64,000 nt of DNA from an uncultured Acidimicrobiales bacterium (GTDB taxonomy: Bacteria; Actinomycetota; Acidimicrobiia; Acidimicrobiales; Aldehydirespiratoraceae), in assembly GCA_958296055.1 (NCBI GenBank), contig CATQHS010000001.1:2204277-2268276 (forward strand), read 5' to 3'. Shown piece after piece: positions 32,937 through 41,771 of the stretch. Both the position numbers and the translations under genes were made by a program. The notes below the pieces were generated by a model. That model did not search any database. It saw only the letters and a program-made list of their open reading frames with translations, and had not been told where the DNA came from. How positions within the stretch are numbered: the stretch's first letter is position 1; each line of letters starts with the position of its first letter.

Positions 32937-33614
32937 ATGGAGACGACCGTGGTCCACTACCACCCGGTGGACACCAGCTACAGCGCGGCGCTGTGCCGGG
33001 CCGTGTGCGACGGGCTGGAACGCCGCGGGGCGCCCTATCGGCTGATCGAGCTTCACCGGGGCGAGACCGCGGACAGGTCCCGGCTGGCCGCCACCGAGCA
33101 CCTGATCGTGGTCTACCCCACCTGGTGGGGCGGTCTGCCCGCCCGGCTCCTCGACTGGCTCCAAAAAACGCTGGGCCCCGACATCGACGGCCCGCCCCCG
33201 CCCGCTGCCCCTGGTCGGGCAGACGACAACGGCCCATCCCCGCCCGCCGGGCCCGGCGGCGCTGCCGCCCGCCCGTCGTCGGCGCTGGGCCGGGTGCGCC
33301 GCCTCACCGTGGTGGCCACCCACGGGTCGGGGCGGCTCAAGAACACGATCCAGGGCGAACCGGGCCGCAAGCTGTGGGAGCGGACGGTCCTGGCCCTGTG
33401 CGCGCCGGGCGTCGCCTTCGAGTGGGTGGCTCTGTACGACCTCGACCGCCTCGACCGAGCCGGTCTGGAGCGCTTCGTCGCCGCCGCCCGCGCCGCCGTG
33501 TCCGACGCCGCCGGGGCGGAGGCGCCCGGCCCTACCAGCTCCGCAGGGCCCGCCCGATCCGGTCGGCGCCGGCGCCGGTGGCCCCGGCGCCGGTGGGCAG
33601 CGAAACGAACGTGA
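32937..33614 (+). CDS. Flavodoxin-fold NAD(P)H-dependent reductase (forward)
   Basis: A 225-aa protein of the Flavodoxin_2/NQO-like family. It begins TTVVHYHPVDTSYSAALCRAV, has VVYPTWWGGLPARLLDWLQKTLGP (FMN- and dimer-related motif), then a disordered Pro/Ala stretch and TVVATHGSGRLKNTI. A role in supplying reduced flavin to the adjacent luciferase-like enzyme is plausible. It starts 34 bases after that gene. Its last 83 bp overlap the opposite-strand paralogue. Confidence 0.7.
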   Translation: METTVVHYHPVDTSYSAALCRAVCDGLERRGAPYRLIELHRGETADRSRLAATEHLIVVYPTWWGGLPARLLDWLQKTLGPDIDGPPPPAAPGRADDNGPSPPAGPGGAAARPSSALGRVRRLTVVATHGSGRLKNTIQGEPGRKLWERTVLALCAPGVAFEWVALYDLDRLDRAGLERFVAAARAAVSDAAGAEAPGPTSSAGPARSGRRRRRWPRRRWAAKRT

Positions 33615-34098
33615 CCCGGCACCGGGAGTGACTGCACAGGCGCATGGTCCGCACCGTGGTCCGCCTGCCCCCGTCCCGGGCCCTCATCCGGGCCAGGTGG
33701 CCGTGAGGGCTGGTGGTGACCGAGCCGACCCGGCGGATGTTGGCCATGCCCCGCCTGATCCGGTTGTTCCGGTCGAACACAAACCCCACGCCGGGCACCA
33801 TCGTCCGCTCCAACCAGCCCTTGAGCCGGGCCGGAACGGTGAAGGCGACGGTCGGGTAGCAGAACAGCAGCCCGCCGGCCCGGCGGAGGCGGTCTACCGA
33901 GTCCCGCACGTCGTCGGAGACGATGGGCTCCTCGGAGTGGTAGGCGGCGTGCTCGGCCGCCGACATGAACTGATCGGTCCCCGACAGGTCCAGCCGGTCC
34001 ACCTCGTGGCCCCGGTCGCGCAGGGCGTCCATCGCGGTGACGACCACGGCCCGGTCCGGGTCGTCGGGATCGTAGGCGTCGAGCAGGAGCACCCGCAT
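33532..34098 (-). CDS. Flavodoxin-fold NAD(P)H reductase (reverse, convergent)
   Basis: A 188-aa protein of the same Flavodoxin_2 family. It begins MRVLLLDAYDPDDPDRAVVV and carries LLFCYPTVAFTVPARLKGWLERTMVPGVGF, parallel to the YPTWW...LLDWL segment of the forward copy. The C-terminus ends in a basic, Gly/Arg-rich tail overlapping the other gene's end. Convergent paralogues suggest a duplicated and inverted gene. The enzyme probably reduces quinones, nitro compounds or flavin. Confidence 0.7.
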   Translation of the reverse strand: MRVLLLDAYDPDDPDRAVVVTAMDALRDRGHEVDRLDLSGTDQFMSAAEHAAYHSEEPIVSDDVRDSVDRLRRAGGLLFCYPTVAFTVPARLKGWLERTMVPGVGFVFDRNNRIRRGMANIRRVGSVTTSPHGHLARMRARDGGRRTTVRTMRLCSHSRCRVTFVSLPTGAGATGAGADRIGRALRSW

Positions 34099-34197
34099 CG
34101 GAGCCGGAGGGTAGCGCCGGAACTATCCACCGCTAGAGTTGCCCGGTGCCCGGCCGGGTCGGGCGCGTCCGAGGAGCGACACAGGGGGTAACGGCTG

Positions 34198-34947
34198 GTG
34201 GCGATCACAACGACGATGAGCACTCTGTCCTTCGACGGCATCGGGATGGTCTTCCCCGACGGCACCGAGGCGCTGACCGACATCAGCTTCACCGTCGACA
34301 AGGGCGAGTTCGTCACCGTGGTCGGCCCCTCGGGGTGCGGGAAGTCCACCCTGCTGCGGATCGCCTCGGGCCTGCTGGAGCCCACGTCCGGCGCGGTGGC
34401 CGTGGACCGGGACCGGCTCGGCTACGTCTTCCAGGACCCCACCCTGCTGCCGTGGCGCACCGTCCGCAAGAACATCGAGCTGCTGCCCGAACTGCACGGC
34501 GTCGGCAAGGCCGAACGCCGACGGCTCGCCCTCGACACCATCGAGCTGGTCGGCCTGACCGGGTTCGAGAACCACTACCCCAAGTCGCTGTCCGGCGGCA
34601 TGAGGATGCGGGCCTCGCTGGCCCGCACCCTCACCCTCAAGCCGCCGGTGTTCCTGTTCGACGAGCCCTTCGGCGCCGTCGACCAGATCACCCGCGAGCG
34701 TCTCAACGAGGAGACCCAGCAGCTCTTCCAACACGAGGGCTTCGCCGGACTGTTCATCACCCACTCCATCGCCGAGGCGGTGTTCATGAGCACCCGGGTG
34801 CTGGTGATGTCGGCCCGGCCCGGCCGGATCATCGCCGGCTTCGAAGTGCCCTTCGGCTACCCCCGTCGCCCGGAGCTAAGGTTCGACCCGGAGTTCGCCC
34901 TGCTCAGCGGCGATGTCTCCCAAGCCCTGCGAGGTTCGTACTCATGA
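34198..34947 (+). CDS. ABC transporter ATPase (SsuB/TauB/NrtD type)
   Basis: A 249-aa ATPase with VVGPSGCGKSTLLRI (Walker A), YVFQDPTLLPWRTVRKNIEL (Q-loop), LSGGMRMRASLARTL (signature) and VFLFDEPFGAVD (Walker B). The D-loop and ITHSIAEAVFMSTRVLVMS match the SsuB/TauB/NrtD group that imports sulfonates, nitrate or NMT1-like pyrimidine compounds. A -10 box TAGAGT at 34134-34139 suggests a transcript start near 34146. The stop overlaps the permease start (ATGA). Confidence 0.88.
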   Translation: MAITTTMSTLSFDGIGMVFPDGTEALTDISFTVDKGEFVTVVGPSGCGKSTLLRIASGLLEPTSGAVAVDRDRLGYVFQDPTLLPWRTVRKNIELLPELHGVGKAERRRLALDTIELVGLTGFENHYPKSLSGGMRMRASLARTLTLKPPVFLFDEPFGAVDQITRERLNEETQQLFQHEGFAGLFITHSIAEAVFMSTRVLVMSARPGRIIAGFEVPFGYPRRPELRFDPEFALLSGDVSQALRGSYS

Positions 34948-35879
34948 CGACCACCCCCGACGTCGCTGACTACACCCCCGCGGCCGCCCCGGCCCCAGAG
35001 ATGCCCGACCTCGGCGATCCTGACTCGAGCGGGGAGGACTCCGCCCTCGACCCCTCCGCCCCGCCGAGCGCCTCCAAGCGGATCAGGGTGGCCGATCTGC
35101 CCCGCATGGTGCTGCCCCCGATGCTGCTGGGCGGGGCCCTGATCACCTTCTGGTACTACATCACCCGGATAGTGCTGGACGAGACCCGGCGCTTCCTGCT
35201 GCCCTACCCCCACGACGTGTTGCAGGTCGGGTTCTTGGAGTGGGACAAGTTCAGCATCATCCTGAAGGCCCTTGGGTCGAGCGCCAAGGTGGCCGGGATC
35301 GGCTTGGCCATCGCCATCACCATCGGGATGCTGTTGGCCATGTTGATGAGCCAGGCCAAGATATTCGAGCGGGCCCTGTTCCCGTTCATGGTCACCGTCC
35401 AGGCCATCCCCATCTTGGCCATCGTGCCGTTGATCTCGTTCTGGTGGGGCACCGGCCAGCCGTCCCGGGTGATCGTGTGCGTCATCATCTCGCTGTTTCC
35501 CATCCTCATGAACACCCTGTTCGGCCTGCAATCGGCCGAGCGGGGCATGCACGACTTGTTCACGCTCCACCACGCTGGCCGCCTCACCCGGCTGCGAAAG
35601 CTCATGTTCCCGGCCGCCCTGCCCGCCGTCTTCGCCGGGCTGCGCATCTCGGCCGGGCTGTCGGTGATCGGCGCCATCGTCGGCGACTTCTTCTTCGGCC
35701 GGGGCGAGATCGGCATCGGGCAGCGCATCCGGCGCTATGCCTTTCAGCTCGACGGCGAGGAGCTGCTGACCGCGGTCATCATGTCCTCGGTGCTGGGCGT
35801 GGTCGTCTTCTGGACGTTCGGGTTGATCCAGAAGCTGGTCATCGGCAAGTGGTACGAGCCCCAAGCCATCAGCGGCTGA
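34944..35879 (+). CDS. ABC transporter permease (SsuC/TauC type)
   Basis: A 311-aa permease with a ~50-residue Pro/Asp-rich N-terminal extension and about six membrane helices. The EAA-like loop HHAGRLTRLRKLMFPAALPAVFAGLRISAGLSVIGAIV is that of binding-protein-dependent permeases. It couples to the upstream ATPase and, by position, to the SBP gene 115 bases downstream. The ATG overlaps the ATPase stop. The longer track ORF (34146-) reads through the ATPase in a wrong frame. Confidence 0.88.
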   Translation: MTTTPDVADYTPAAAPAPEMPDLGDPDSSGEDSALDPSAPPSASKRIRVADLPRMVLPPMLLGGALITFWYYITRIVLDETRRFLLPYPHDVLQVGFLEWDKFSIILKALGSSAKVAGIGLAIAITIGMLLAMLMSQAKIFERALFPFMVTVQAIPILAIVPLISFWWGTGQPSRVIVCVIISLFPILMNTLFGLQSAERGMHDLFTLHHAGRLTRLRKLMFPAALPAVFAGLRISAGLSVIGAIVGDFFFGRGEIGIGQRIRRYAFQLDGEELLTAVIMSSVLGVVVFWTFGLIQKLVIGKWYEPQAISG

Positions 35880-35993
35880 AGGAGAAGGGGTGTACCTTGT
35901 TGAGGCCGGACCGCACCGGCAATCGGCTCTCTTAACTTCGGATCAAGCGCCCCCGAGGCCTTGACCGGTTTGTCTCACAGAGGAGGGACCCAC

Positions 35994-37262
35994 ATGAGAA
36001 CCAGAACCTGGACCGGGTTGATCGCTGTTTTGGCGGCCTTCGGCCTTATTGCCGCGGCCTGCGGCGATGACGACGGCGGCACCGAGACGGCGCCGACCAC
36101 CACCGCGGCGGCGTCCAGCGGCGGCGACAGCGGCGGCGACGATGACACCCCGGCGCCGACCACCGCCGCGGCTCCGGCCGACGATGGCGACGAGATGGCC
36201 GACGACGGCGACGACGGCGACGCCATGATGGTGGCCACTGATCTGTCGGAGGTGTGCCCCAGTCCGCTGGTGGTCCAGACCGACTGGTTCCCCGAGTCCG
36301 AGCACGGCGCCATGTACGAGCTGATCGGCGACGACTACATCGTCGACGTCGAGAACAAGATCGTGCGGGGGACGATGGTGCTGGGCGGCCAGGACCTGGG
36401 CATCGAGTGGGAGGTCCGCACCGGCGGACCGGCCATCGGCTTCGCGGCGGTGTCGCAGTGGATGGCCACCGACGACTCGATCCATCTCGGCTATGGGTCC
36501 ACCGACCAGTTGGTCAACCACTGGGGCTCGGCTCCGCTGATGTCGGTGGTGGCCCCGCTGGAGAAGAACCCGCAGATGGTCATGTGGGACCCGGCCACCT
36601 ACCCCGACGTCAACGGCCTCGCCGATCTCGGCGCCGCCGGGATCACCATCAACGTGTTCGGGGGCGGGACCTTCCCCGAGGTGTTCATCGCCCAGGGAAT
36701 GTGGTCCCGCGATCAGGTGGACCCGTCCTACAACGGCTCGCCTGCCCGGTTCGTGGCCGAGAACGGTGCCATCGCCCAGCAGGGCTTCGCCTCCTCGGAG
36801 GTGTACACCTACGAGCACATCTACGAGCAGTGGGGCAAGCCGGTGGCGTTCCAGCTTCTGCACGACGCCGGGTTCGAGATCTACTCCCAGACCATCGCGG
36901 TGCGCCCCGATGAACTCGAGGGTATGAGGTCCTGCCTGGAGAAGGTGGTCCCGATCATCCAGCAGGCGGTCGTCGACTTCGAGGCCGCTCCCGAGCGGGC
37001 CAACGCCATCATCGTGGACGCGGTGGAGAGGTACCAAGACTTCTGGGTGTACCAGCCTGATCTGGCCGAGTTCTCGGTGCAGGCCCAGCGCGACTTCGGC
37101 CTGATCGGCAACGGCCCCGACGACATCGTGGGCAACATGGTGGAGTCTCGCATCCAGCAGGTGATCGACGACATGCGCGCCGCGGGGATGGACGTCGATC
37201 CCGACCTGACCGCCAGCGATCTCTTCACCAACGAGTTCATCGACGAGAGCATCGGCTTCTAA
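35994..37262 (+). CDS. NMT1/THI5-like ABC substrate-binding lipoprotein (copy 1)
   Basis: Signal peptide and lipobox LAAFGLIAAACG give an N-terminal lipid anchor. An acidic, Thr/Asp-rich linker follows (about residues 25-80, ending DDGDDGDAMMVATD), then the binding domain from SEVCPSPLVVQTDWFPESEHGAMYELIG. The phrase PLVVQTDWFPESEHG is typical of the NMT1/SsuA family. RBS GAGGAGGGA precedes ATG 35994. A paralogue lies at 39747-41066 on the other strand. Ligand unknown. A terminator hairpin follows at 37291. Confidence 0.88.
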   Translation: MRTRTWTGLIAVLAAFGLIAAACGDDDGGTETAPTTTAAASSGGDSGGDDDTPAPTTAAAPADDGDEMADDGDDGDAMMVATDLSEVCPSPLVVQTDWFPESEHGAMYELIGDDYIVDVENKIVRGTMVLGGQDLGIEWEVRTGGPAIGFAAVSQWMATDDSIHLGYGSTDQLVNHWGSAPLMSVVAPLEKNPQMVMWDPATYPDVNGLADLGAAGITINVFGGGTFPEVFIAQGMWSRDQVDPSYNGSPARFVAENGAIAQQGFASSEVYTYEHIYEQWGKPVAFQLLHDAGFEIYSQTIAVRPDELEGMRSCLEKVVPIIQQAVVDFEAAPERANAIIVDAVERYQDFWVYQPDLAEFSVQAQRDFGLIGNGPDDIVGNMVESRIQQVIDDMRAAGMDVDPDLTASDLFTNEFIDESIGF

Positions 37263-37290
37263 CCCCAGCCGATCCAACCAGAACCAACTC

Positions 37291-37318
37291 GGGGGCCGGC
37301 GCTCAAGCGCCGGCCCCC
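37291..37318. terminator. Bidirectional hairpin between SBP and dioxygenase
   Basis: A perfect 12-bp stem GGGGGCCGGCGC-TCAA-GCGCCGGCCCCC lies between two convergent genes. Confidence 0.75.
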
Positions 37319-37324
37319 GGCCGT

Positions 37325-38230
37325 TTAACCCTCGAAAGGCTCGTAAGGCCCGCCGGCGTCGATGCGGGCGGCCAGGAAGTCCCCGGCCGTGACCGGCCCG
37401 TAGCGGCGGGGCCGCTCGGCGGTGACGCAGCTCCCGACGGGCTCGATGACGGTGGCCGGGTCGGGGTTGACGAAGAACGGGACCGAGAACCGGTCCCGTT
37501 CCGGCGCCACCACCCGGTGGAGGGTCGAGCGGTACCGGTCGTTGGTCCAGAGGGCCAGCATGTCGCCCAGGTTCACCACCAGGTGGTCGGCCGGCGCCGT
37601 CAGCGGCGTCCAGTCGCCGCCGCGGGGCTTCACCTCCAGGCCTCCGGTGCCGTCGGTGGCCAACAGGGTGATGGCCCCGTAGTCGGTGTGGGCTTCGGAC
37701 AGAACCGGCCGCGGCCCGGCGCCGGAGGACGCGGCCGGGTAGTGGATGAGCCGCAGCCGGCACTGGGGGCGGACCATGCGGGCCGCGAAGAAGCCCGCCT
37801 CGGCGCCCAGGGCCGCGGTCAGGGCCCGCAAGATCCCGGCCGCCGTCTCCAAGGCGGCCCGCTGGTAGCCGCGCATCGCCTCGGCGAACCCGGCCACCTC
37901 CGGCCACGGGACCTCGTCGGCCAGCCCCATGTCGAGGTGCTCGAAGGAGTTGGCCGCCCTCTCCGGGTCCAGCGCCTGGTCGGCCAGGGGCACGAACCCG
38001 TACCGGTTGACCCGCGGCACCCGCTCCTTGTCGGGCTGAGGCAGGGCGAAGAAAGCCCGGGCTGCCTCGAACACGGCGGCCATCGGGCCGTCTAGGCCGT
38101 GGCCTGTGACCGCGAAGAAGCCGGTGTCGCAACAGGCCGCGTCAAGGGCCCCGACGACCGCCCCGGCTTTCGCCCCGTCCGGCTCGGCCCGCAAGGCGGC
38201 GATGTCGATCACCGGCAGGTCGAGGCTCAA
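37325..38230 (-). CDS. 2-Oxoglutarate/Fe(II) oxygenase (isopenicillin N synthase-like)
   Basis: A 301-aa protein with the N-terminal DIOX_N domain (LPVIDIAALRAEP, GFFAVTGHGLD) and the catalytic 2OG-FeII domain. The iron-binding HxD is in LSEAHTDYGAITLLATD and the distal His in RSTLHRV. The 2OG-binding Arg-Ser pair is probably RDRFSVPFF. It hydroxylates or oxidises a small substrate. The start codon is TTG. Its neighbours are the amidohydrolase and transporter genes, so a catabolic role is likely. It is divergent from none and shares the strand with the amidohydrolase (52-bp gap). Confidence 0.85.
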   Translation of the reverse strand: MSLDLPVIDIAALRAEPDGAKAGAVVGALDAACCDTGFFAVTGHGLDGPMAAVFEAARAFFALPQPDKERVPRVNRYGFVPLADQALDPERAANSFEHLDMGLADEVPWPEVAGFAEAMRGYQRAALETAAGILRALTAALGAEAGFFAARMVRPQCRLRLIHYPAASSGAGPRPVLSEAHTDYGAITLLATDGTGGLEVKPRGGDWTPLTAPADHLVVNLGDMLALWTNDRYRSTLHRVVAPERDRFSVPFFVNPDPATVIEPVGSCVTAERPRRYGPVTAGDFLAARIDAGGPYEPFEG

Positions 38231-38282
38231 GGCCCCGCCCCCCGAGCGGCGGGCCGGCCGGCGCGCCGTATCGGCATGCCCC

Positions 38283-39701
38283 TCAGAGTAATTGCGAGCG
38301 GCGGGTCAGCGGCCAGTAACGGCGGGGCATCAGATGGTCTCGCATCCGGGCCGCGACCTCGTCAGCCTCGGCCAGCAGCTCGGCCTCGTCAACGGCCAGC
38401 ACCCGGCCCTCGTCCACCGCCAGCCTCCCGTTCACCAGCACGCTCTTGACGTCGGTTCCAGCGCCGTAGCGCATCAGGGCTCCGACCGGGTTGTACCGGG
38501 GCGACAGCCGCGGGTTCTCGCCGTCGAACACGGCCACATCGGCCGCCTTGCCCGGCTCCAGCGACCCGATCTCGTGCTCCCACAGCAGGGCCCGGGCCCC
38601 GTCGATGGTGGCCATGTCGAAGGCGTCCTCGGCGGTGAACCCGACCGGGTCGTACATGGGGATGCCCGCGGCCTGCCCGTGCATCAGATAGGCGATCCGG
38701 GCCACGGCCAAGATGTCGTTGATGACCGTGTCGCAGCCCAGGCCCACGGTGACCCCGGCGGCCCGCATGGCCACCACGTCGGTGACGGCGGAGACGATGT
38801 CGGTGCACACCACCGGCGCGTGGGCCAGCTTGGCCCCGGCGGAGGCCAGCAGCCCGATCTCCCGGGCGGTGGTCAGCATGGCGTGGATGGCCAGGAACCG
38901 CGGCCCCAGCGCGCCGATCTGGGCCAGGTGCTCGATGGGGCGGCGGCCGAACAGCGAGACCGACAGCTCGATCTCCTCGCGGTCCCGGTTGATGTGGGTC
39001 ATCACCGCGGTGTCGTGGCGCTCGGCCAGCTCCCTGGCGGCCAGGAACATCTCGTCGCTCACCGACGGAACGCTGGGAGCGTGGATGTAGGGCCGCACCT
39101 GCCCGTCGCCCCGCGGTCCCCACCGGGTGAGGAACTCGTCGATGTGGGCGATGTTCTCTTCTCGGCGCACCGGATCGTCGGAGTACTCCGAGCGGCCCTC
39201 GATCTGCTCGTAGTTGCTGGCCAGGCGGGACCGGCGGTCGCGCTGGCCGACGGCCAGGGCGCACCGGATCCCCATCTCGAGCGCGGTCTCGCCCACCGCG
39301 TCCTCGTGCTCGGGGGTGCCGGTGGTGTCGGTGGTGGTGGTGACCCCGGCCCGCAGCAGGTTGGCCATGGTGACCCGGGCGCTGGTTTTCAGCCCCTCGA
39401 CCCCGAGCACGTCCTCGGCCGGGATGTAGATCCGGGTGATGTTGGGCAGATCCTCGAAGGCCAGCCCCCGCACCAGGGCCTGGGCCATGTGGTTATGGGT
39501 GTCGATGAGGCCCGGGACCACCAGGTCGCGGGGCCCGCCCAGCCGGGTCCGGCCGGTGAAGGCGGCCTCCACCTCGGCTCGGGGCCCGACCGAGGCGATG
39601 CGGCCGCCGTCCACCGCCACCGCCCCGTCGAGGAACACCCGCCGCCGGGGGTCGGCGGTTATCACCGTGCCGACGATGACGAAATCGACCGCTTCGCCCA
39701 T
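38283..39701 (-). CDS. Amidohydrolase (cytosine deaminase/TrzA-like)
   Basis: A 472-aa amidohydrolase-superfamily enzyme. The metal-binding HxH is in VVPGLIDTHNHMAQALV. Later residues are VMTHINRDREEIELS, IHAMLTTAREIG and the final Asp region VGLGCDTVINDILAV. These match the subtype III (deaminase or chlorohydrolase, TrzA/AtzA-like) layout. The C-terminus has LEPGKAADVAVFDGENP. It acts on N-heterocycles such as pyrimidines or triazines. It lies between the oxygenase and the second SBP, all on the minus strand, and is probably co-transcribed with the SBP. Confidence 0.85.
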   Translation of the reverse strand: MGEAVDFVIVGTVITADPRRRVFLDGAVAVDGGRIASVGPRAEVEAAFTGRTRLGGPRDLVVPGLIDTHNHMAQALVRGLAFEDLPNITRIYIPAEDVLGVEGLKTSARVTMANLLRAGVTTTTDTTGTPEHEDAVGETALEMGIRCALAVGQRDRRSRLASNYEQIEGRSEYSDDPVRREENIAHIDEFLTRWGPRGDGQVRPYIHAPSVPSVSDEMFLAARELAERHDTAVMTHINRDREEIELSVSLFGRRPIEHLAQIGALGPRFLAIHAMLTTAREIGLLASAGAKLAHAPVVCTDIVSAVTDVVAMRAAGVTVGLGCDTVINDILAVARIAYLMHGQAAGIPMYDPVGFTAEDAFDMATIDGARALLWEHEIGSLEPGKAADVAVFDGENPRLSPRYNPVGALMRYGAGTDVKSVLVNGRLAVDEGRVLAVDEAELLAEADEVAARMRDHLMPRRYWPLTRRSQLL

Positions 39702-39746
39702 TCGAGCCCCTTTTCGGTCAGGCCGTCCCGATCGGTTCAGCCGGGG

Positions 39747-41066
39747 CTAGAAGCCGATGCTCTCGTCGATGAACTCGTTGGTGGCGATGTCCTCGAACCG
39801 CAGCCCGGGAGTGACGTCGAACCCGGCCGCGGTGATCTTGTCGATCACCTCGTTGATCCGGTCCTCGTCCATGTTGCCCACGATGCCGTCGGGCCCGTTG
39901 CCGATCAGGCCCAGATCCTTCTGGGTCTGCACCGAGAAGTCGGCCAGGCCCGGGCTGTACTCCCAGAAGCTGTCGATGGTCTCGACCGCGTCGATGATGA
40001 TGGCGTTGGCCCGGGCCGGGTCGGCGGCGAAGTCCAGCACCGACTGCTGGACGATGGGCACGAACCGCTCCAGGCAGGGCCGCAGCGCCTCCAGGTTGTC
40101 CTTGCGGACCGCCAGGGTCTGGGAGTAGAGGCGCAGGCCGGCGTCGTGGATCAACTCGAAGGCGATCGGCTTGGCCCACTCCTCGTAGGCGATCTCGTAG
40201 CTGTAGGGGGACTCCGACGCGAAGCCCTGCTGGGCTATGGCGCCCTCCTCGGCGATGAACCGGGTCGGCGAGCCGTTGTAGGACGGGTCGATCTGGTCGG
40301 CCGACAGCACCCCCTCGTTCACGAACACGTCGATGAAGGTCCCGCCGCCGAAGACGTTGACCACGATCCCCTTCTCGCCGAGGTCGGCGATGGAGGACAC
40401 GTCGGGATAGGTCTCGGGGTCCCACTGGATGATCTGGGGGTTCTTCTCCAGCGGGGCCACCACCGCAATCGTCGGGGTGTCGTCGCCCAAGATGATCGAC
40501 CCGTCGGTGCTGATGTAGGCCAGGTGTATCTCCCGGTCGATGTACATCTGGACCGACCCGGAGGCGAACCCGATGGCCGGGCCCCCGGCCCTGATCTCTA
40601 TGTCGATCCCGGTGTCGGTGTCGCCGATTATCAGGCTGCCGGTGGTGACCTGGTTGCTGGCGTCGATGGTGTAGTCGGAGGCGACCATTTGATACATGGC
40701 GCCGTGCTCAGACTCGGGGAACCAGTCGGTCTGGATTATCAGCGGGCTCGGGCACACCTCGGAGAGATCCTTCGACATCATGTCGTTACTAGCCATGTCG
40801 GCGTCGGCCATGTCGTCCTCGGTCATGCCCTCGTCGTCGGCTATGGCGTCGTCGTCGGTCATGCCTTCGTCGCCGGTGGCCATGTCGTCGTCGACCACGT
40901 TCTCGTCGGCCATGCCCTCGGCGTCGTCCATGTCGCCGCTGGCCGGCTTCATGGTCGTGGTCGTGGTCGGCGTCGTCGTATCGGTATCGTCGTCCCCGCA
41001 CGCGGCCGCCAGCAGAACCAGCGCCGACAGCGCGCCCAGTGCCTTGACCCATGCCGATGCTCTCAT
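39747..41066 (-). CDS. NMT1/THI5-like ABC substrate-binding lipoprotein (copy 2)
   Basis: Paralogue of the protein at 35994. Lipobox LSALVLLAAACG, then an unusual Met/Asp-rich linker (about 25-95; DDDMATGDEGMTDDDAIADD) and the binding domain from SEVCPSPLIIQTDWFPESEHG. The two proteins share long blocks to the C-terminus (FIDESIGF at both ends). The track starts at 41543, but ATG 41066, preceded by GAGGGAACGAGG, is the correct start of the signal peptide. Divergent from the XRE regulator 36 bp away, which may control it. No permease/ATPase of its own is nearby, so it may use the same ABC partner. Confidence 0.88.
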   Translation of the reverse strand: MRASAWVKALGALSALVLLAAACGDDDTDTTTPTTTTTMKPASGDMDDAEGMADENVVDDDMATGDEGMTDDDAIADDEGMTEDDMADADMASNDMMSKDLSEVCPSPLIIQTDWFPESEHGAMYQMVASDYTIDASNQVTTGSLIIGDTDTGIDIEIRAGGPAIGFASGSVQMYIDREIHLAYISTDGSIILGDDTPTIAVVAPLEKNPQIIQWDPETYPDVSSIADLGEKGIVVNVFGGGTFIDVFVNEGVLSADQIDPSYNGSPTRFIAEEGAIAQQGFASESPYSYEIAYEEWAKPIAFELIHDAGLRLYSQTLAVRKDNLEALRPCLERFVPIVQQSVLDFAADPARANAIIIDAVETIDSFWEYSPGLADFSVQTQKDLGLIGNGPDGIVGNMDEDRINEVIDKITAAGFDVTPGLRFEDIATNEFIDESIGF

Positions 41067-41102
41067 CCTCGTTCCCTCCCGAGTTCTCCGGAGGCGCTGA
41101 AC

Positions 41103-41744
41103 GTGCCCCTCACTGATCTTGATAGCATCAACAACCCGAAGGCGCAACCGCCCGCTGCCGCCGACTCGGCCCGGGCCCGCCGTCTCGGCGCCAAGATCCG
41201 GTCGCTGCGCAAAGCAGGCGGCCTCACCCTGGTCGAGTTGGCCCGCCTGACCGGCCTGTCGCACCCGTTCCTGTCCCAGATCGAGCGGGGCCGGGCCCGC
41301 CCCTCCATGAACTCGCTGCACCGGATCTCCGAGGCGCTCGGCACCAACGCCTCGCGGCTGCTGGCCGGGTCGGAGGACACCCGCGAGGCCGCGGTGGTGC
41401 GGGCGTCCGACACCGGTCCGATCGCGGCCAACGAGCTGGGGGAGGCGGACGGGGTGGTGCGGGTGGTCGTCCCCGAGGCCAGCCCCTTCCAAGTCGTCGA
41501 GTTCACCGGGGCGCCGGGCGCTTTCAGGGACTACTGGGTCCACGACGGGTTCGAGACGGTCTATGTGATCTCCGGCGCGGTCGAGATCGATCTAGACGGT
41601 GAGATCTTCCGGCTGGGGCCCGGCGACTCCATCTCCTACGACACCAGCCGCCCGCATCGGCTCCGGGCCGCCGCGCCCGATGAGGTGAAACTGCTGATCA
41701 TCGAGACCTCCCCCCGGTTCGCCGGCGCCGAGTCCCGGCCCTGA
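41103..41744 (+). CDS. XRE-cupin transcriptional regulator
   Basis: A 213-aa protein with an N-terminal helix-turn-helix (LGAKIRSLRKAGGLTLVELARLTGLSHPFLSQIERGRARPSMNSLHRISEALG) at about residues 25-85 and a C-terminal cupin_2 domain (GFETVYVISGAVEIDLDGEIFRLGPGDSISYDTSRPHRL). This is the PuuR/SutR group, which senses small metabolites. The true start is GTG 41103; the track ORF from 38292 is a shadow of the opposite strand. Divergent from the SBP copy 2. It probably regulates the catabolic cluster. Confidence 0.88.
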   Translation: MPLTDLDSINNPKAQPPAAADSARARRLGAKIRSLRKAGGLTLVELARLTGLSHPFLSQIERGRARPSMNSLHRISEALGTNASRLLAGSEDTREAAVVRASDTGPIAANELGEADGVVRVVVPEASPFQVVEFTGAPGAFRDYWVHDGFETVYVISGAVEIDLDGEIFRLGPGDSISYDTSRPHRLRAAAPDEVKLLIIETSPRFAGAESRP

Positions 41745-41771
41745 TCGAATCCCCGGGGTCCCCGGGGCTGC

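Noticed and set aside
34146-34943. ORF beginning exactly at the predicted transcript start before the ABC ATPase
   Set aside because: It reads the ATPase in the wrong frame and joins the permease by chance. The -10 box is real enough, but the coding start is 34198.
35943-38132. 729-aa minus-strand ORF across SBP copy 1 and the dioxygenase
   Set aside because: Shadow frame with biased composition; the real genes in both places have clear family motifs, signal peptides and start sites.
38292-41102. Very long plus-strand ORF (1150 aa) upstream of the XRE regulator
   Set aside because: Only the last 213 codons are real. The rest is the antisense of the amidohydrolase and SBP genes and reads as His/Gly/Asp/Val-rich filler typical of high-GC shadow frames.
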